64,000 nt of DNA from Micromonospora rubida (GTDB taxonomy: Bacteria > Actinomycetota > Actinomycetes > Mycobacteriales > Micromonosporaceae), in NCBI RefSeq assembly GCF_009908295.1, contig NZ_JAAALO010000004.1, positions 941,854-1,005,853 of the forward strand. The letters are read 5' to 3'. Under the pieces are notes generated by a model. That model had not been told where the DNA came from. It searched no databases and saw only the letters and a list, made by a program, of their open reading frames with translations. A program made the translations under genes and the position numbers. This document shows positions 18,418-27,360 of this stretch, one piece after another. Position 1 is the stretch's first letter. Every line of letters starts with the position of its first letter.

Positions 18418-19752
18418 GTGACCGACGGCTGGGACTGGCGCCAGCCCGGGGGAACTCCGACGCCGGCGGGCCCGCCGGGGAGCGGGGCGACGCCGGCCGG
18501 GTCCCCGGGGGCGTCCGACGGCCCCCCGGGCGGCCCGACGAGCTCCCCCTGGTGGTCCGACGCGCTCGCCGACCCGTGGCGGGACCCGTACGCCCCTGCG
18601 GCGGTGGTCGTGCCCGGCCCGGTCGGGGGCGCCGACGCCGAGCCGGAGCCGGTCACCGACCCGGACGCGCCCGGCCGGCCGGCCCTGCGCCAGTTGCTGC
18701 TGATCCCGCTGATCACCGCGCTGCTCGCCGGCACCCTCGGCGGCGCCCTCGGGTACGCCTTCGCGGTGCGTGGCGGCGTGACCGGCGGGACCGTGCTCGG
18801 CGCCAGCGCCACCGACCCGCCCGCGCTCGCCCAGCGCCGGCCGGAGTCGCTGGCCGGGGTCGCCGAGAAGATCCTGCCCAGCGTGGTGACGGTCCGGGTG
18901 GCCAGCCTGGGTGGCACCAGCGAGGGCTCCGGCTTCATCGTCAGCGCCGAGGGGCATGTGGTCACCAACGACCACGTCGTCGCCGGCGGCGCCGGCAAGG
19001 CGACGGTGGTCTTCAACGACGGCAGCACCGCCGCCGCCACGGTGGTCGGCCAGGACCCGGAGTCCGACATCGCGGTGATCAAGGTGTCCCGCACCGGCCT
19101 GCGGCCGGTGGAGTTCGGCGACTCCGACGCGCTCGCGGTCGGCGATCCGGTGCTGGCCGTCGGCTCGCCGTTGTCGCTGGCCAACACGGTGACCGCCGGC
19201 ATCGTGAGCGCCGTGGACCGGACGATGCAGGCCGGCGAGCCCGGCGGCCCCACCCGTTACTACGCGGCCATCCAGACCGATGCGGCGGTCAACCACGGCA
19301 ATTCCGGTGGACCGCTGGTGGACGGGGCGGGGCGGGTGGTCGGGGTGAACTCGACGATCAAGTCGCTGGTGGCCGACGGCCAGGAGGCCGGCAACATCGG
19401 ACTCGCCTTCGCCATCCCGATCAACCAGGCGAAACGGGTCACCCAGGACATCATCGGCACCGGCAAGGCCCGGCGCACGGTGATCGGGGCCCAGGTCGGC
19501 GGCACCGGCGCGGCCAGCGGCGGCGCGGGCGGCGTACGGCTGGCGGCGGTGGAGCCGGCCGGTCCGGCGGCCGGGGCCGGGCTGCGGGCGGGGGACGTCA
19601 TCCTGCGGTTCAACGGCCGCCCGATGACCGACCCCACCGACCTGATCGCCCTGGTACGGAAGTTCGCCCCGGGGTCGGTGGTGACCGTGGAGTATCGACG
19701 TGGGTCGAGCCGGCAGAACGCGTCGGTGACCCTCGCCGCAGACGCCAAGTGA
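18418..19752 (+). CDS. HtrA/DegP-type membrane serine protease with PDZ domain
   Basis: 444 residues. A Pro/Gly-rich cytoplasmic N-terminus (1-85), one membrane helix (~90-113), then a trypsin-like domain with His186 in TNDHVV, Asp217 in ESDIAVI and Ser296 in GNSGGPL. A C-terminal PDZ domain spans ~355-440 (AGPAAGAGLRAGDVILRFNG). These proteases degrade misfolded extracytoplasmic proteins. GTG start. Located between the O-methyltransferase and tatB as in M. tuberculosis Rv1220c-Rv1224, but with no sigE or rseA in between. Confidence 0.93.
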   Translation: MTDGWDWRQPGGTPTPAGPPGSGATPAGSPGASDGPPGGPTSSPWWSDALADPWRDPYAPAAVVVPGPVGGADAEPEPVTDPDAPGRPALRQLLLIPLITALLAGTLGGALGYAFAVRGGVTGGTVLGASATDPPALAQRRPESLAGVAEKILPSVVTVRVASLGGTSEGSGFIVSAEGHVVTNDHVVAGGAGKATVVFNDGSTAAATVVGQDPESDIAVIKVSRTGLRPVEFGDSDALAVGDPVLAVGSPLSLANTVTAGIVSAVDRTMQAGEPGGPTRYYAAIQTDAAVNHGNSGGPLVDGAGRVVGVNSTIKSLVADGQEAGNIGLAFAIPINQAKRVTQDIIGTGKARRTVIGAQVGGTGAASGGAGGVRLAAVEPAGPAAGAGLRAGDVILRFNGRPMTDPTDLIALVRKFAPGSVVTVEYRRGSSRQNASVTLAADAK

Positions 19753-19825
19753 GACCCGTTACCCCCTCCCGGTCGGGTGCCCGACGTGCGTAGTCTTGGC
19801 CTGACGCCGACGAGGAGGCCCAGCA

Positions 19826-20251
19826 GTGTTCGAAAACCTGAACTGGTGGGAGATCGGTGCGCTGCTGCTCCTGGCGCTGTTGATCTTCGGTGACCGGCTG
19901 CCTGTCGTGATCAACGACGGGCTGCGGATGGTTCGCAACCTGCGCAGCATGGCCCGCAACGCGACCGGCGACCTGAGCCGCGAGCTGGGCACCGACATCC
20001 AGCTTGAGGACCTGCACCCGAAGGCGTTCATCCGCAAGCACCTGCTCAGCGAAGAGGACGAGCAGGCGATCCGGAAGCCCCTCCAGGGCGTGTACGACAA
20101 CCTGCGGGCCGACGTCACCGGCGTGCACGACGACCTCAAGGACGTGGCCGCCGCGGTGGACCTGCGGAAGAAGACCCCTGGCAGCTCGGCCTCGGGCGGC
20201 GCCGCGCCGGCCCCCGCCCCCCGCACGGCCAGCTACGACGACGCCACCTGA
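19826..20251 (+). CDS. tatB: Sec-independent protein translocase subunit TatB
   Basis: 141 residues. The N-terminal membrane helix (about 8-22, with the acidic FENLNWWEIG before it) is followed by a GDRLP hinge and an amphipathic helix (VINDGLRMVRNLRSMARNA), the TatB hallmark, then a disordered Ala/Pro tail. TatB with TatC recognises twin-arginine signal peptides of folded proteins. The Phe-Glu N-terminal acid favours TatB over TatA. GTG start, 73 nt after the protease. Confidence 0.9.
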   Translation: MFENLNWWEIGALLLLALLIFGDRLPVVINDGLRMVRNLRSMARNATGDLSRELGTDIQLEDLHPKAFIRKHLLSEEDEQAIRKPLQGVYDNLRADVTGVHDDLKDVAAAVDLRKKTPGSSASGGAAPAPAPRTASYDDAT

Positions 20252-20270
20252 CCGGCCCGCCCCGGGCCGG
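20252..20270. terminator. Hairpin between tatB and mrp
   Basis: Stem CCGGCCCG/CGGGCCGG with a 3-nt loop begins one base after the tatB stop and is followed by AAAG. The genes on both sides converge here. Confidence 0.6.
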
Positions 20271-20294
20271 AAAGCCGAACGGGGGGCGGCCGGG

Positions 20295-21440
20295 TCAGCG
20301 GCCGGCGGGCTTGAGCCCGAGCGGCTTGCCGAGCAGGGACTCCCGCCGCACCGCCAGCCGGTCGGCGACCCGGTCCAGGGCCTTCGCCGCCGGCGACTCC
20401 GGCTCGGCCAGCACGATCGGGTTGCCGGCGTCGCCGGCCTCCCGGACCCGGGTGTCCAGCGGGATCTGACCCAGCAGCGGCACCTGGGCGCCGATCGTCC
20501 GGGTCAACGACTCGGCGACCGCCTCGCCGCCGCCGGAGCCGAAGATCTCCATCCGGGTGCCGTCGGGCAGCTCCAGCCAGGACATGTTCTCGATCACGCC
20601 GACCACCCGCTGGTGGGTCTGCAACGCGATCGCACCGGCCCGCTCGGCCACCTCGGCGGCGGCGGCCTGCGGGGTGGTCACCACCAGGATCTCCGCGTTC
20701 GGCAGGAGCTGGGCCAACGAGATGGCCACGTCGCCGGTGCCCGGGGGCAGGTCCAGCAGAAGCACGTCCAGCTCGCCCCAGTAGACGTCGGCCAGGAACT
20801 GCTGCAACGCCCGGTGCAGCATCGGGCCGCGCCACACCACGGCCGCGTTGCCGGCGGTGAACATGCCGATCGAGATGACCTTCACGCCGTGCGACTGCGG
20901 CGGCATGATCATGTCCTCGACGCGGGTGGGACGGGCGTCCGTGCCGAGCATCCGGGGCACCGAGTGCCCGTAGATGTCAGCGTCCACCACGCCCACCGAC
21001 AGGCCCCGGGCGGCCAGCGCGGCGGCCAGATTGACCGTGACGCTGGACTTGCCCACGCCGCCCTTCCCGCTGGCCACCGCGTACACGCGGGTGCGGGAGC
21101 CGGGCTGGGCGAACGGGATCACCGGCTCCGCGGCGCCGCCGCCGCGCAGCTTCGCCTGGAGACCCTGGCGCTGCTCGGGGCTCATCACCCCGAACTCGAT
21201 CTCCACCCCGGTCACCCCGGGCACCGCGCCCACTGCGGCGGTGATGTCGGTGCGCAGCTTGTCCTTCAGCGGGCAACCGGCCACAGTGAGGAGCAGCTCG
21301 ACCCGAACCACGCCGTCGCCGCCGACCTGGGCGGAGCGGACCATGCCGAGGTCGGTGATGGGCCGGCGGATCTCCGGGTCGTCGACGGTGGCCAGGGCGG
21401 CCTGGACGGCATCCTCGACGGTGCTGACGGGTGCTGACAT
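20295..21440 (-). CDS. mrp: Mrp/ApbC family Fe-S cluster carrier P-loop ATPase
   Basis: 381 residues from the ATG at 21440. Residues 1-100 form a MIP18 (DUF59) domain; the deviant Walker A SGKGGVGKSS is at about 124-133, and Walker-B type DLPPGTGD follows. Mrp proteins bind and transfer Fe-S clusters to apoproteins. The usual C-terminal CxxC cluster-binding pair is not visible here, which is common in actinobacterial Mrp as far as I recall. The upstream open frame to 21626 has no family similarity. It is the Rv1229c counterpart. Confidence 0.9.
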   Translation of the reverse strand: MSAPVSTVEDAVQAALATVDDPEIRRPITDLGMVRSAQVGGDGVVRVELLLTVAGCPLKDKLRTDITAAVGAVPGVTGVEIEFGVMSPEQRQGLQAKLRGGGAAEPVIPFAQPGSRTRVYAVASGKGGVGKSSVTVNLAAALAARGLSVGVVDADIYGHSVPRMLGTDARPTRVEDMIMPPQSHGVKVISIGMFTAGNAAVVWRGPMLHRALQQFLADVYWGELDVLLLDLPPGTGDVAISLAQLLPNAEILVVTTPQAAAAEVAERAGAIALQTHQRVVGVIENMSWLELPDGTRMEIFGSGGGEAVAESLTRTIGAQVPLLGQIPLDTRVREAGDAGNPIVLAEPESPAAKALDRVADRLAVRRESLLGKPLGLKPAGR

Positions 21441-21553
21441 GCCCGCAATGCTACGTCGGGGGCGATCCGTGCCGGCCGCTGGCGGGACCGGTGTGAGCGA
21501 ATCGATGACCCCGACGACCATCGCTCCGGCCCGCCGGCCGGCGGGTAGGCGCT

Positions 21554-21624
21554 GCCCGACTTCCCCAGGCCGGCGAGGTCCCGGCCGGAGCGTTTTTGGG
21601 CCGCCCGCCCGACTTCCCCAGGCC
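21554..21624. repeat. Two direct copies of an 18-bp sequence
   Basis: GCCCGACTTCCCCAGGCC occurs at 21554-21571 and 21607-21624, 53 bp apart, in the spacer between the DUF1003 gene and mrp. Both genes run leftward, so this lies upstream of mrp and could be a paired site for a regulator or a duplication remnant. Confidence 0.75.
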
Positions 21625-21641
21625 ACCCCGTCAGCCGGCTG

Positions 21642-22370
21642 TCAGCGTTCCTGCGCCGGGCCCTCCGGGCGGCCGTCCCGGGTGAAGTCGCCGTCGAGCT
21701 CGCCGATCGGCTCGTCGAGCGGCTCCCCGGCCCCGCGAGGCTCCCCGCGACCACGCTGCTCCCTGCCACCGCGCTGTTTCCCGCGACCGCGGGGCTCCGC
21801 GGCCACGCCGGGCTCCCCGTCCACGCGGGGCTCCGCAGCCTCGCGGAGGGCCGGCCTGTCCTGCTGCCGGCGTTCCAGTCGCTGCCGGCGCTGGGTGGCG
21901 TCGTCCAGTTCCTCGGCCAGCCGGGCCAGCTCCGAGCGGAGGAAGTCCCGGGTCGCCACCTCGCCCAGTGCGATCCGCAGCGCGGCAACCTCCCGGGCCA
22001 GGTACTCCGTGTCCGCCTTCTGCATCGTCGCCCGGCGCCGGTCCTCCTCCAGTGCCACCCGGTCCCGGTCCGTCTGCCGGTTTTGCGCGAGCAGGATCAG
22101 CGGCGCCGCGTACGAGGCCTGGAGGGAGAGCACCAGGGTCAGGAAGGTGAACGTGTACGGGTCGAACCGCAGTCCCGCCGGGACCAGCGTGTTCCAGGCG
22201 AACCAGGCGGCGATCACCACCGTCATGTAGACGATGAAGTTGGCCGTGCCCATGCTCCGGGCGATCCCCTCGGACCAGCGGCCGAACGCCTCCGCGTCGA
22301 ACCGGGGCAGCTTCGCCCCCCGGGGCTCGCGCGGCTGGTCCAGCCGCTCGGTCCGCCGCTGCTCACTCAT
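21642..22370 (-). CDS. DUF1003 membrane protein (Rv1231c-like)
   Basis: 242 residues from the ATG at 22370. Two membrane helices (about 45-65 and 75-98; TANFIVYMTVVIAAWFAWN and FTFLTLVLSLQASYAAPLIL) carry the DUF1003 signature ending LILLAQNRQTDRDR, followed by a coiled coil and a long charged, Gly/Glu/Arg-rich tail. Function unknown. It overlaps the stop of the MgtE_N/CBS gene by 8 nt (ATGAGTGA), so the two are coupled and may act together, as in M. tuberculosis Rv1232c-Rv1231c. Confidence 0.87.
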   Translation of the reverse strand: MSEQRRTERLDQPREPRGAKLPRFDAEAFGRWSEGIARSMGTANFIVYMTVVIAAWFAWNTLVPAGLRFDPYTFTFLTLVLSLQASYAAPLILLAQNRQTDRDRVALEEDRRRATMQKADTEYLAREVAALRIALGEVATRDFLRSELARLAEELDDATQRRQRLERRQQDRPALREAAEPRVDGEPGVAAEPRGRGKQRGGREQRGRGEPRGAGEPLDEPIGELDGDFTRDGRPEGPAQER

Positions 22371-23652
22371 CCGTGCCGTCCAGCACCACGGGCCCGCCCG
22401 GGGCGGACTCGGCATCCCGGTCCCGCCAGTCGCGGGGCAGCGAGTGGTCCAGCACGTCGTCGACCGTGACCGCGCCGAGCAGGCGGTTGCTTCGATCCAC
22501 CACGGGCATGGCGACCAGGTCGTACATGGCCATCCGGCGGGTGATCTCCGGCAGCGGGGTGGCGGGGCGCAGCGGGTCGATGTCGTTGACCACCACCCCG
22601 CCGAGCAGGTCGGCCGGCGGCTCGCGGAGCAGCCGCTGGAAGTGCGCCATGCCCAGGTAACGACCGGTCGGGGTGGTCATCGGCGCGCGGGTCACGAAGA
22701 CCTGGGCGGCCACCGCAGGGGAGAGCTGCTCCTCCCGGATCCGGGCGAGGGCCTCGGCGACCGTGGCGTCCGGGGGCAGGATCACCGGCTCCGAGGTCAT
22801 CACGCTGCCGGCCGTGCCGGAGCTGTACTTCAGCAGCTGGCGCACCGGGTCGGCCTCGTTCGGCTCCATCAGGTCGAGCAGCATGTCCTGCTCGGGCGGG
22901 GACAGCTCGTTGAGCAGGTCGGCGGCGTCGTCCGGGTCCATCTCCTCCAGCACGTCCGCGGCCCGCCCCCGGTCCAGCGCGGCGAGGATCTCCACCTGGT
23001 CGTGCTCGGGCAACTCGCTGAGCACATCGGCCAGCCGCTCGTCGTCCAGCGCCGCCGCCACCTCGTTCCGCCGGGCGTCGGGCAGATCCTGGAGGGCGTT
23101 GGCCAGGTCGGCCGGTCGCATGTCCTCCAGCACGGCGAGCAGGTTCGCCGTGCCCCGGTTCTCGCCGATGCCGCTCAGGCCGCGTACCCGGTCCCAGTCG
23201 ACCTGCTGGAGGTGGCCACGGCGGGTGAGCCGGCGGGTGTGCTCGCGGACGGCCACCCGGGTCAGCGACCACTCGCCGCCCCGGCTGCACTCCATCGCCA
23301 CGTCGACCACCGCGCCCGGCTGGCCGCCCGGGTCGATCTGCACCCGCCGGTCCAGCAGTTCCTGGAGCACCAGCAGCTCGTTGGGGCGCTTCTCGAACCG
23401 GCGCAGGTTGAGGGTGCCGGTGCCGAGCACCACCGCGTCGGCCTCGATGGAGGTGATCCGGTTGATGGACAGGAAGATCCGCCGACGCATCGGCATCTCC
23501 GCCACCAGACCCACCACCTCGGGCGGGCGCTGGGTCGCCCGGATCCGGGCGACCGCGTCCCGCACCCGTCCTACCTGGTCGCCGTTCGGGTCGAAGACGG
23601 CGACTCCGGCGAGTCGGGCGATGTAGACCCGGTTCGGCGTGCTCACAGGCAC
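22363..23652 (-). CDS. MgtE intracellular N-domain / CBS-domain protein (Rv1232c-like)
   Basis: 429 residues. An N-terminal PRC-barrel-like part (9-100), an MgtE_N superhelical region (about 165-285; repeated LxDxxPADxAxxL motifs) and two CBS domains (about 290-415; VMTSEPVILP and MAMYDLVAMPVVD). It lacks the membrane channel of true MgtE Mg2+ transporters, so it may be a Mg2+/nucleotide sensor acting through the coupled DUF1003 membrane protein. Start is GTG at 23652 or GTG at 23646. Only 27 bp separate it from the divergent phzF-like start. Confidence 0.85.
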   Translation of the reverse strand: MPVSTPNRVYIARLAGVAVFDPNGDQVGRVRDAVARIRATQRPPEVVGLVAEMPMRRRIFLSINRITSIEADAVVLGTGTLNLRRFEKRPNELLVLQELLDRRVQIDPGGQPGAVVDVAMECSRGGEWSLTRVAVREHTRRLTRRGHLQQVDWDRVRGLSGIGENRGTANLLAVLEDMRPADLANALQDLPDARRNEVAAALDDERLADVLSELPEHDQVEILAALDRGRAADVLEEMDPDDAADLLNELSPPEQDMLLDLMEPNEADPVRQLLKYSSGTAGSVMTSEPVILPPDATVAEALARIREEQLSPAVAAQVFVTRAPMTTPTGRYLGMAHFQRLLREPPADLLGGVVVNDIDPLRPATPLPEITRRMAMYDLVAMPVVDRSNRLLGAVTVDDVLDHSLPRDWRDRDAESAPGGPVVLDGTDE

Positions 23653-23679
23653 CAGCCTAAGCGCCTACTGTTTATCAAC

Positions 23680-24549
23680 ATGTCGACCTTGGCGTACGAG
23701 ATCGTGGACGTCTTCACCGACCGCCCCTTCGCCGGCAACCCGCTGGCCGTGGTGTTCGGTGCCGAAGGGCTGGCCACCGAGCAGATGCAGGCGCTCGCGC
23801 TGGAGTTCAACCTGTCCGAGACGGTGTTCGTGCTGCCACCCACGCAGGTCGGGGTCACCTACCGGGCGCGGATCTTCACCCCCACCGACGAGCTGCCGTT
23901 CGCCGGGCACCCCAGCGTCGGCGCGGCGGTGACCGCGAGCCGGCGCGGGATGTTCGGCGTGGGGCAGGTCACCCAGGAGTGCGGGGCGGGGGTGCTGCCG
24001 ATCGAGGTGACCGCGACCGGCGCGACGCTCACCGGCGGCATTCCCACCCTCGGCCCCGAGCTGGACCTGGAGCCGCTGCTGGAGATGACCGGCCTCACCG
24101 CCGACGACCACGCCGGCCCGGCCCCCCGGGTGGCCGGCTGCGGGCTGGAGTTCCCGTACCTGCCGGTGCGCCCGGACGCGGTGGCCCGCGCCCGGTTGAA
24201 CGCGGCGGCGGCGGAGCGGTACGGAATCGAGCACGTCAGCGTCTTCTCCTGGGAAGCCGACTCGCAAACCGCGCACACCCGGGTCTTCGTGCCCGGACAC
24301 GGCGTAACGGAGGACCCGGCGACCGGATCGGCCGCCCTCGGGCTCGGCGTGTGGCTGGTCGCCAGCGGCCTGCTCCCGGGCGACAGCCGTTCCTCCTACG
24401 CCGTCCGGCAGGGCGCGGAGATCAACCGCCCGTCCTTCCTGGCCTGCACGGTCACGGCCGCCCACGGCGCTGCGGTCGGCGCCACGGTGACCGGCGACGT
24501 GATGGCGGTGGCCCGGGGCGAGATCGCCGTCCCGCCCTTCATCGGCTGA
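23680..24549 (+). CDS. PhzF-family isomerase/epimerase
   Basis: 289 residues, diaminopimelate-epimerase-like fold. The N-terminus (YEIVDVFTDRPFAGNPLAVV) and catalytic Glu47 in LSETVF are typical; the second half carries the GHGVTEDPATGSAALGL motif. PhzF itself isomerises a phenazine precursor, but most members act on unknown small metabolites, and no phenazine genes are near. The longer open frame above is not coding. The ATG is 12 nt after TTTATC, hinting at a promoter overlapping the gene start. Confidence 0.9.
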   Translation: MSTLAYEIVDVFTDRPFAGNPLAVVFGAEGLATEQMQALALEFNLSETVFVLPPTQVGVTYRARIFTPTDELPFAGHPSVGAAVTASRRGMFGVGQVTQECGAGVLPIEVTATGATLTGGIPTLGPELDLEPLLEMTGLTADDHAGPAPRVAGCGLEFPYLPVRPDAVARARLNAAAAERYGIEHVSVFSWEADSQTAHTRVFVPGHGVTEDPATGSAALGLGVWLVASGLLPGDSRSSYAVRQGAEINRPSFLACTVTAAHGAAVGATVTGDVMAVARGEIAVPPFIG

Positions 24550-24630
24550 GCGGCGCGCCGGGCCGGCAAGGTGCGACCCGTGGTGGCGGTGCGGTCGCGC
24601 GGGCCCGAGAACATGCGGGAGGATGCCGTA

Positions 24631-25146
24631 GTGACGGACGAGGTGGACGAGCGGGTCGCGACGCCCCTGGTCGACGAGGCGGTGAAGAAGGCCGCCGTCG
24701 CCTGGGTGGGCGTCGCGGGCGAGCCGGCGCGGGCGCTGTGGTGCGTACCGGTCGAGGGGTCGCTCCTGGTGGTGAGCGGGCCCGGCGAGCAGTCGGCGCC
24801 CGGCCTGGCGGAGGCCGCCGAGGCGCAGGTCACCCTGCGTGGCGACCACGGCGGGCGGATCGTCGCCTGGCCGGCCCGGGTGGCCCGGGTGACTCCCGAC
24901 AGCGAGGAGTGGACGGCCCTGGCCCCGACGGTGGCAGCCAAGCGGCTGAACGCCCCCGGCCCTACGGCCGACCTGGTACGGCGGTGGGCCGCCGAGGGCT
25001 GCGCCCTGGTCCGGCTGGTTCCGGCCGGCGAGCCCGCAGCCGGCGACCGGCTCCCGGACTCGTCGCTCGCTGAGCCGCCCCGCCCGGCCCCGGTGGTCCG
25101 GGTCACTCGCAGTCCGTTCCGCCTGCATCGGGTCCGCCGCCGCTGA
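24631..25146 (+). CDS. Conserved hypothetical protein
   Basis: 171 residues from the GTG at 24631, which follows a GGGAGGA at 24616-24622; an ATG 18 nt earlier is possible. The protein has no signal peptide or membrane helix. A central beta-rich stretch (TLRGDHGGRIVAWPARVARV) with ARALWCVPVEGSLLVVSGPG recalls pyridoxamine-oxidase-like split barrels, but I cannot confirm this. Very basic C-terminus (HRVRRR). Confidence 0.65.
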   Translation: MTDEVDERVATPLVDEAVKKAAVAWVGVAGEPARALWCVPVEGSLLVVSGPGEQSAPGLAEAAEAQVTLRGDHGGRIVAWPARVARVTPDSEEWTALAPTVAAKRLNAPGPTADLVRRWAAEGCALVRLVPAGEPAAGDRLPDSSLAEPPRPAPVVRVTRSPFRLHRVRRR

Positions 25147-25493
25147 ACCGCCCGCCCCGCCTGCCGCAGTCCCCACGACCTACGGGGCCGGGTCCTTCGC
25201 CGCCGCCCGGCGTGCGGTCGGAAGCGCCGGCCGGGCGACCGTAGCCGTCAGGGCACGGCCGCGCCGGGGTGATGCCCAGCGACCGAGGGTTGTCCGGACA
25301 TCGCGGGGCGCCCGCACTCGGCGACCGGGACGGCGAGAGCGGCAAGGCCGTGAGGGCGGCAAGGCCGTGAGGGCTGCGCGAGGGCGGCGAGGGGCCGCAA
25401 GGGGCAAAGCGACCAGGACAGCGGGCAGGCCAGGGCGCGTACCGCTGCCGGAGCCCGGCCGGTCCCGAGGCGGGTGGCCGGCCGCGTGGCGGG
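25147..25493. other. Intergenic region between two convergent genes, with a short repeat
   Basis: No gene is supported. At 25341-25356 and 25358-25373 the 16-nt GGCAAGGCCGTGAGGG is repeated, and further GAGGGCGGC/GAGGGGCCGC variants follow to 25410. No convincing terminator with a T-run is seen, although both flanking genes end here. Confidence 0.5.
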
Positions 25494-26192
25494 TCAGGCC
25501 GGCACGGCGGCCGGGTCCACCAGGTCGATGACCTCGGTCAGCGAGCGGAGCACGGGCCCGGTCCAGTCCGGCTCGGCGTCGAACACCATGTGCTCGGCCA
25601 GGTCCGGGGCCGCCAGCCGCACCGCCGTCAGGCCCGCCTGCTCCGCGCCGGTGAGCTCCCGGCTGCCCCCGTCGCCGACGTACAGGCAGTCGGTCGGTGG
25701 CAGCCCCAGCAGCCGGCACGCGGCCAGGTAGAGCGCCGGGTCGGGCTTGCAGCGACCGACCTCCACCGAGAAGACCCGCACGTCGAGCAGCGGGTCGACG
25801 GCCAGCTGGGGCAGGAACGCCGGCAGCTCGTGGGTGCAGTCGCTGACCACCCCGGTGCCCAGACCGCGCCGGCGCAGCGCCGTCAGCACGGGCACCGCCT
25901 CGTCGCGCAGCCGGGTGTCGGCCCGGACCGCCCGGTGCCGGGACCGGACCGCCGCGCGCAGCGCGCTCTCCGGCGGGTCCACCCCGGCCTGGTCGCAGAC
26001 CCAGCGCAGGGTCGCCTCGGCGTCGCCGAACCGCCCGCTGGCGCGCTCGTAGTAGCTGCGGTCGAGCACCGCGGCGAGCGCCTCGACCGGGCAACCGAGC
26101 AGTTCGGCGGTGAACCGGTGTGCCGCGCCGCGCTGCACGGAACGGGTGAGCGTGCCGAAGAAGTCGAACAGCACCGCATGGAAGACGGGCAT
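25494..26192 (-). CDS. HAD-superfamily hydrolase
   Basis: 232 residues from the ATG at 26192, which has GGAGG 9 nt upstream; the open frame above is not coding. Motif I is LFDFFGTLT (Asp10 nucleophile; second position Phe instead of Asp, as in many DFFGT members), motif II includes Ser117 in VVSDCT, motif III Lys149 in RCKPDP and motif IV YVGDGGSREL. Likely a small-molecule phosphatase or dehalogenase. Divergent from the EamA transporter. Confidence 0.88.
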   Translation of the reverse strand: MPVFHAVLFDFFGTLTRSVQRGAAHRFTAELLGCPVEALAAVLDRSYYERASGRFGDAEATLRWVCDQAGVDPPESALRAAVRSRHRAVRADTRLRDEAVPVLTALRRRGLGTGVVSDCTHELPAFLPQLAVDPLLDVRVFSVEVGRCKPDPALYLAACRLLGLPPTDCLYVGDGGSRELTGAEQAGLTAVRLAAPDLAEHMVFDAEPDWTGPVLRSLTEVIDLVDPAAVPA

Positions 26193-26300
26193 GGGAAGGT
26201 ACCTCCGGGCGTCAGGGGGGAGGGTCGCCAACGGAATTCCCTGATCGTAACCGGACGATGACGTTCTGTGCCGTCCTGGGTCGTGTGAGGATTGCTCTTC

Positions 26301-27272
26301 GTGTCCGTACCCCCGCAGCACCGCCCGCCGGTCGACGCGCCGACCGTCGGCGTCGTCGCCCTGGCCGTCGTCGCGGTCTCCTCGTCCGCGCCGCTGATCG
26401 CCTTCGCGGCCGCGCCGGCCCTGGCGATCGCCTTCTGGCGGAACCTGCTCTCGGTCGGCGTGCTCGGCCCGTTCGCGCTGGCCCGGCGGCGGGCCGAGTT
26501 CCGGGCGCTGACCGTCGGCGCGGGCCGGCGCGAGGGCTGGTACTGCGTGCTCTCCGGGGCCGCGCTGGCCGTCCACTTCGCCACCTGGATGCCGAGCGTC
26601 CGACTCACCTCCGTTGCCGCGGCCACCGCCCTGGTCGCCACCCAACCGGTCTGGCAGGGGCTGATCGCCCGGGGTCAGGGGCGCCGGCTGCCGGCGGCGG
26701 TCTGGGCCGGCATCGGAGTGTCGGTCGGCGGCGCGGCGCTCGCCTCGGGGACCGACTTCGGCGTCTCCGGCCCGGCGTTCGCCGGCGACCTGCTCGCGCT
26801 GGTCGGCGGCATGTTCGCCGCGGTCTACACCGCCCTCGGGGAGCGGGCCCGCAGCACCGTCAGCACCACCACGTACACCATCGTCTGCTACGGGGTGTGC
26901 GCGCTGGTCCTGCTGGCGGTCTGCCTGGTCGGCGGGGTGCGGCTGGGCGGCTGGGACGCCGGCACGTGGCTGGCGATCCTCGCCCTGGTGGGCGGCGCTC
27001 AGCTCCTCGGCCACTCGATGTTCAACTACGCGCTGCGCCGGATCCCGGCGACCACGGTCAGCGTGCTGATCCTGCTGGAGGCACCCGGGGCCGCCCTGAT
27101 CGCCTGGGCCTGGCTCGGCCAGTTCCCCCGGGCCACCGCGCTGCCCGGGCTCGCGCTGCTGCTGGTGGGCGTCGTCGTGGTGGTGCTCGGTGGGGCGCGC
27201 GCCGGCCGCCGGGTCGTCCCCACCCCGCTGCCCGCCGACGCCACCCCGCTCGTCGAGCGTCCGCCGGCCTGA
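26301..27272 (+). CDS. EamA-family (DMT superfamily) transporter
   Basis: About 323 residues with ten predicted membrane helices in two EamA repeats (roughly 15-140 and 155-300). Signature stretches include AFWRNLLSVGVLGPF, ATALVATQPVWQGL and GHSMFNYALRRIPATTVSVLI. It probably exports or imports a small metabolite across the cytoplasmic membrane; substrate unknown. Start chosen at GTG 26301 with GAGG 10 nt upstream; a TTG at 26292 is possible. Confidence 0.87.
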   Translation: MSVPPQHRPPVDAPTVGVVALAVVAVSSSAPLIAFAAAPALAIAFWRNLLSVGVLGPFALARRRAEFRALTVGAGRREGWYCVLSGAALAVHFATWMPSVRLTSVAAATALVATQPVWQGLIARGQGRRLPAAVWAGIGVSVGGAALASGTDFGVSGPAFAGDLLALVGGMFAAVYTALGERARSTVSTTTYTIVCYGVCALVLLAVCLVGGVRLGGWDAGTWLAILALVGGAQLLGHSMFNYALRRIPATTVSVLILLEAPGAALIAWAWLGQFPRATALPGLALLLVGVVVVVLGGARAGRRVVPTPLPADATPLVERPPA

Positions 27273-27360
27273 CTCCGCGTACTTTCCGCGGCGAATGTCG
27301 CGGTTCCGCCCGCCCCGATACACCTCTTCGGCGACAGTGCGAGGGGAGAGGGGCGGTGGG

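Noticed and set aside
23680..24549. Phenazine biosynthesis
   Set aside because: A PhzF-like protein alone is not evidence; no other phz genes nearby.
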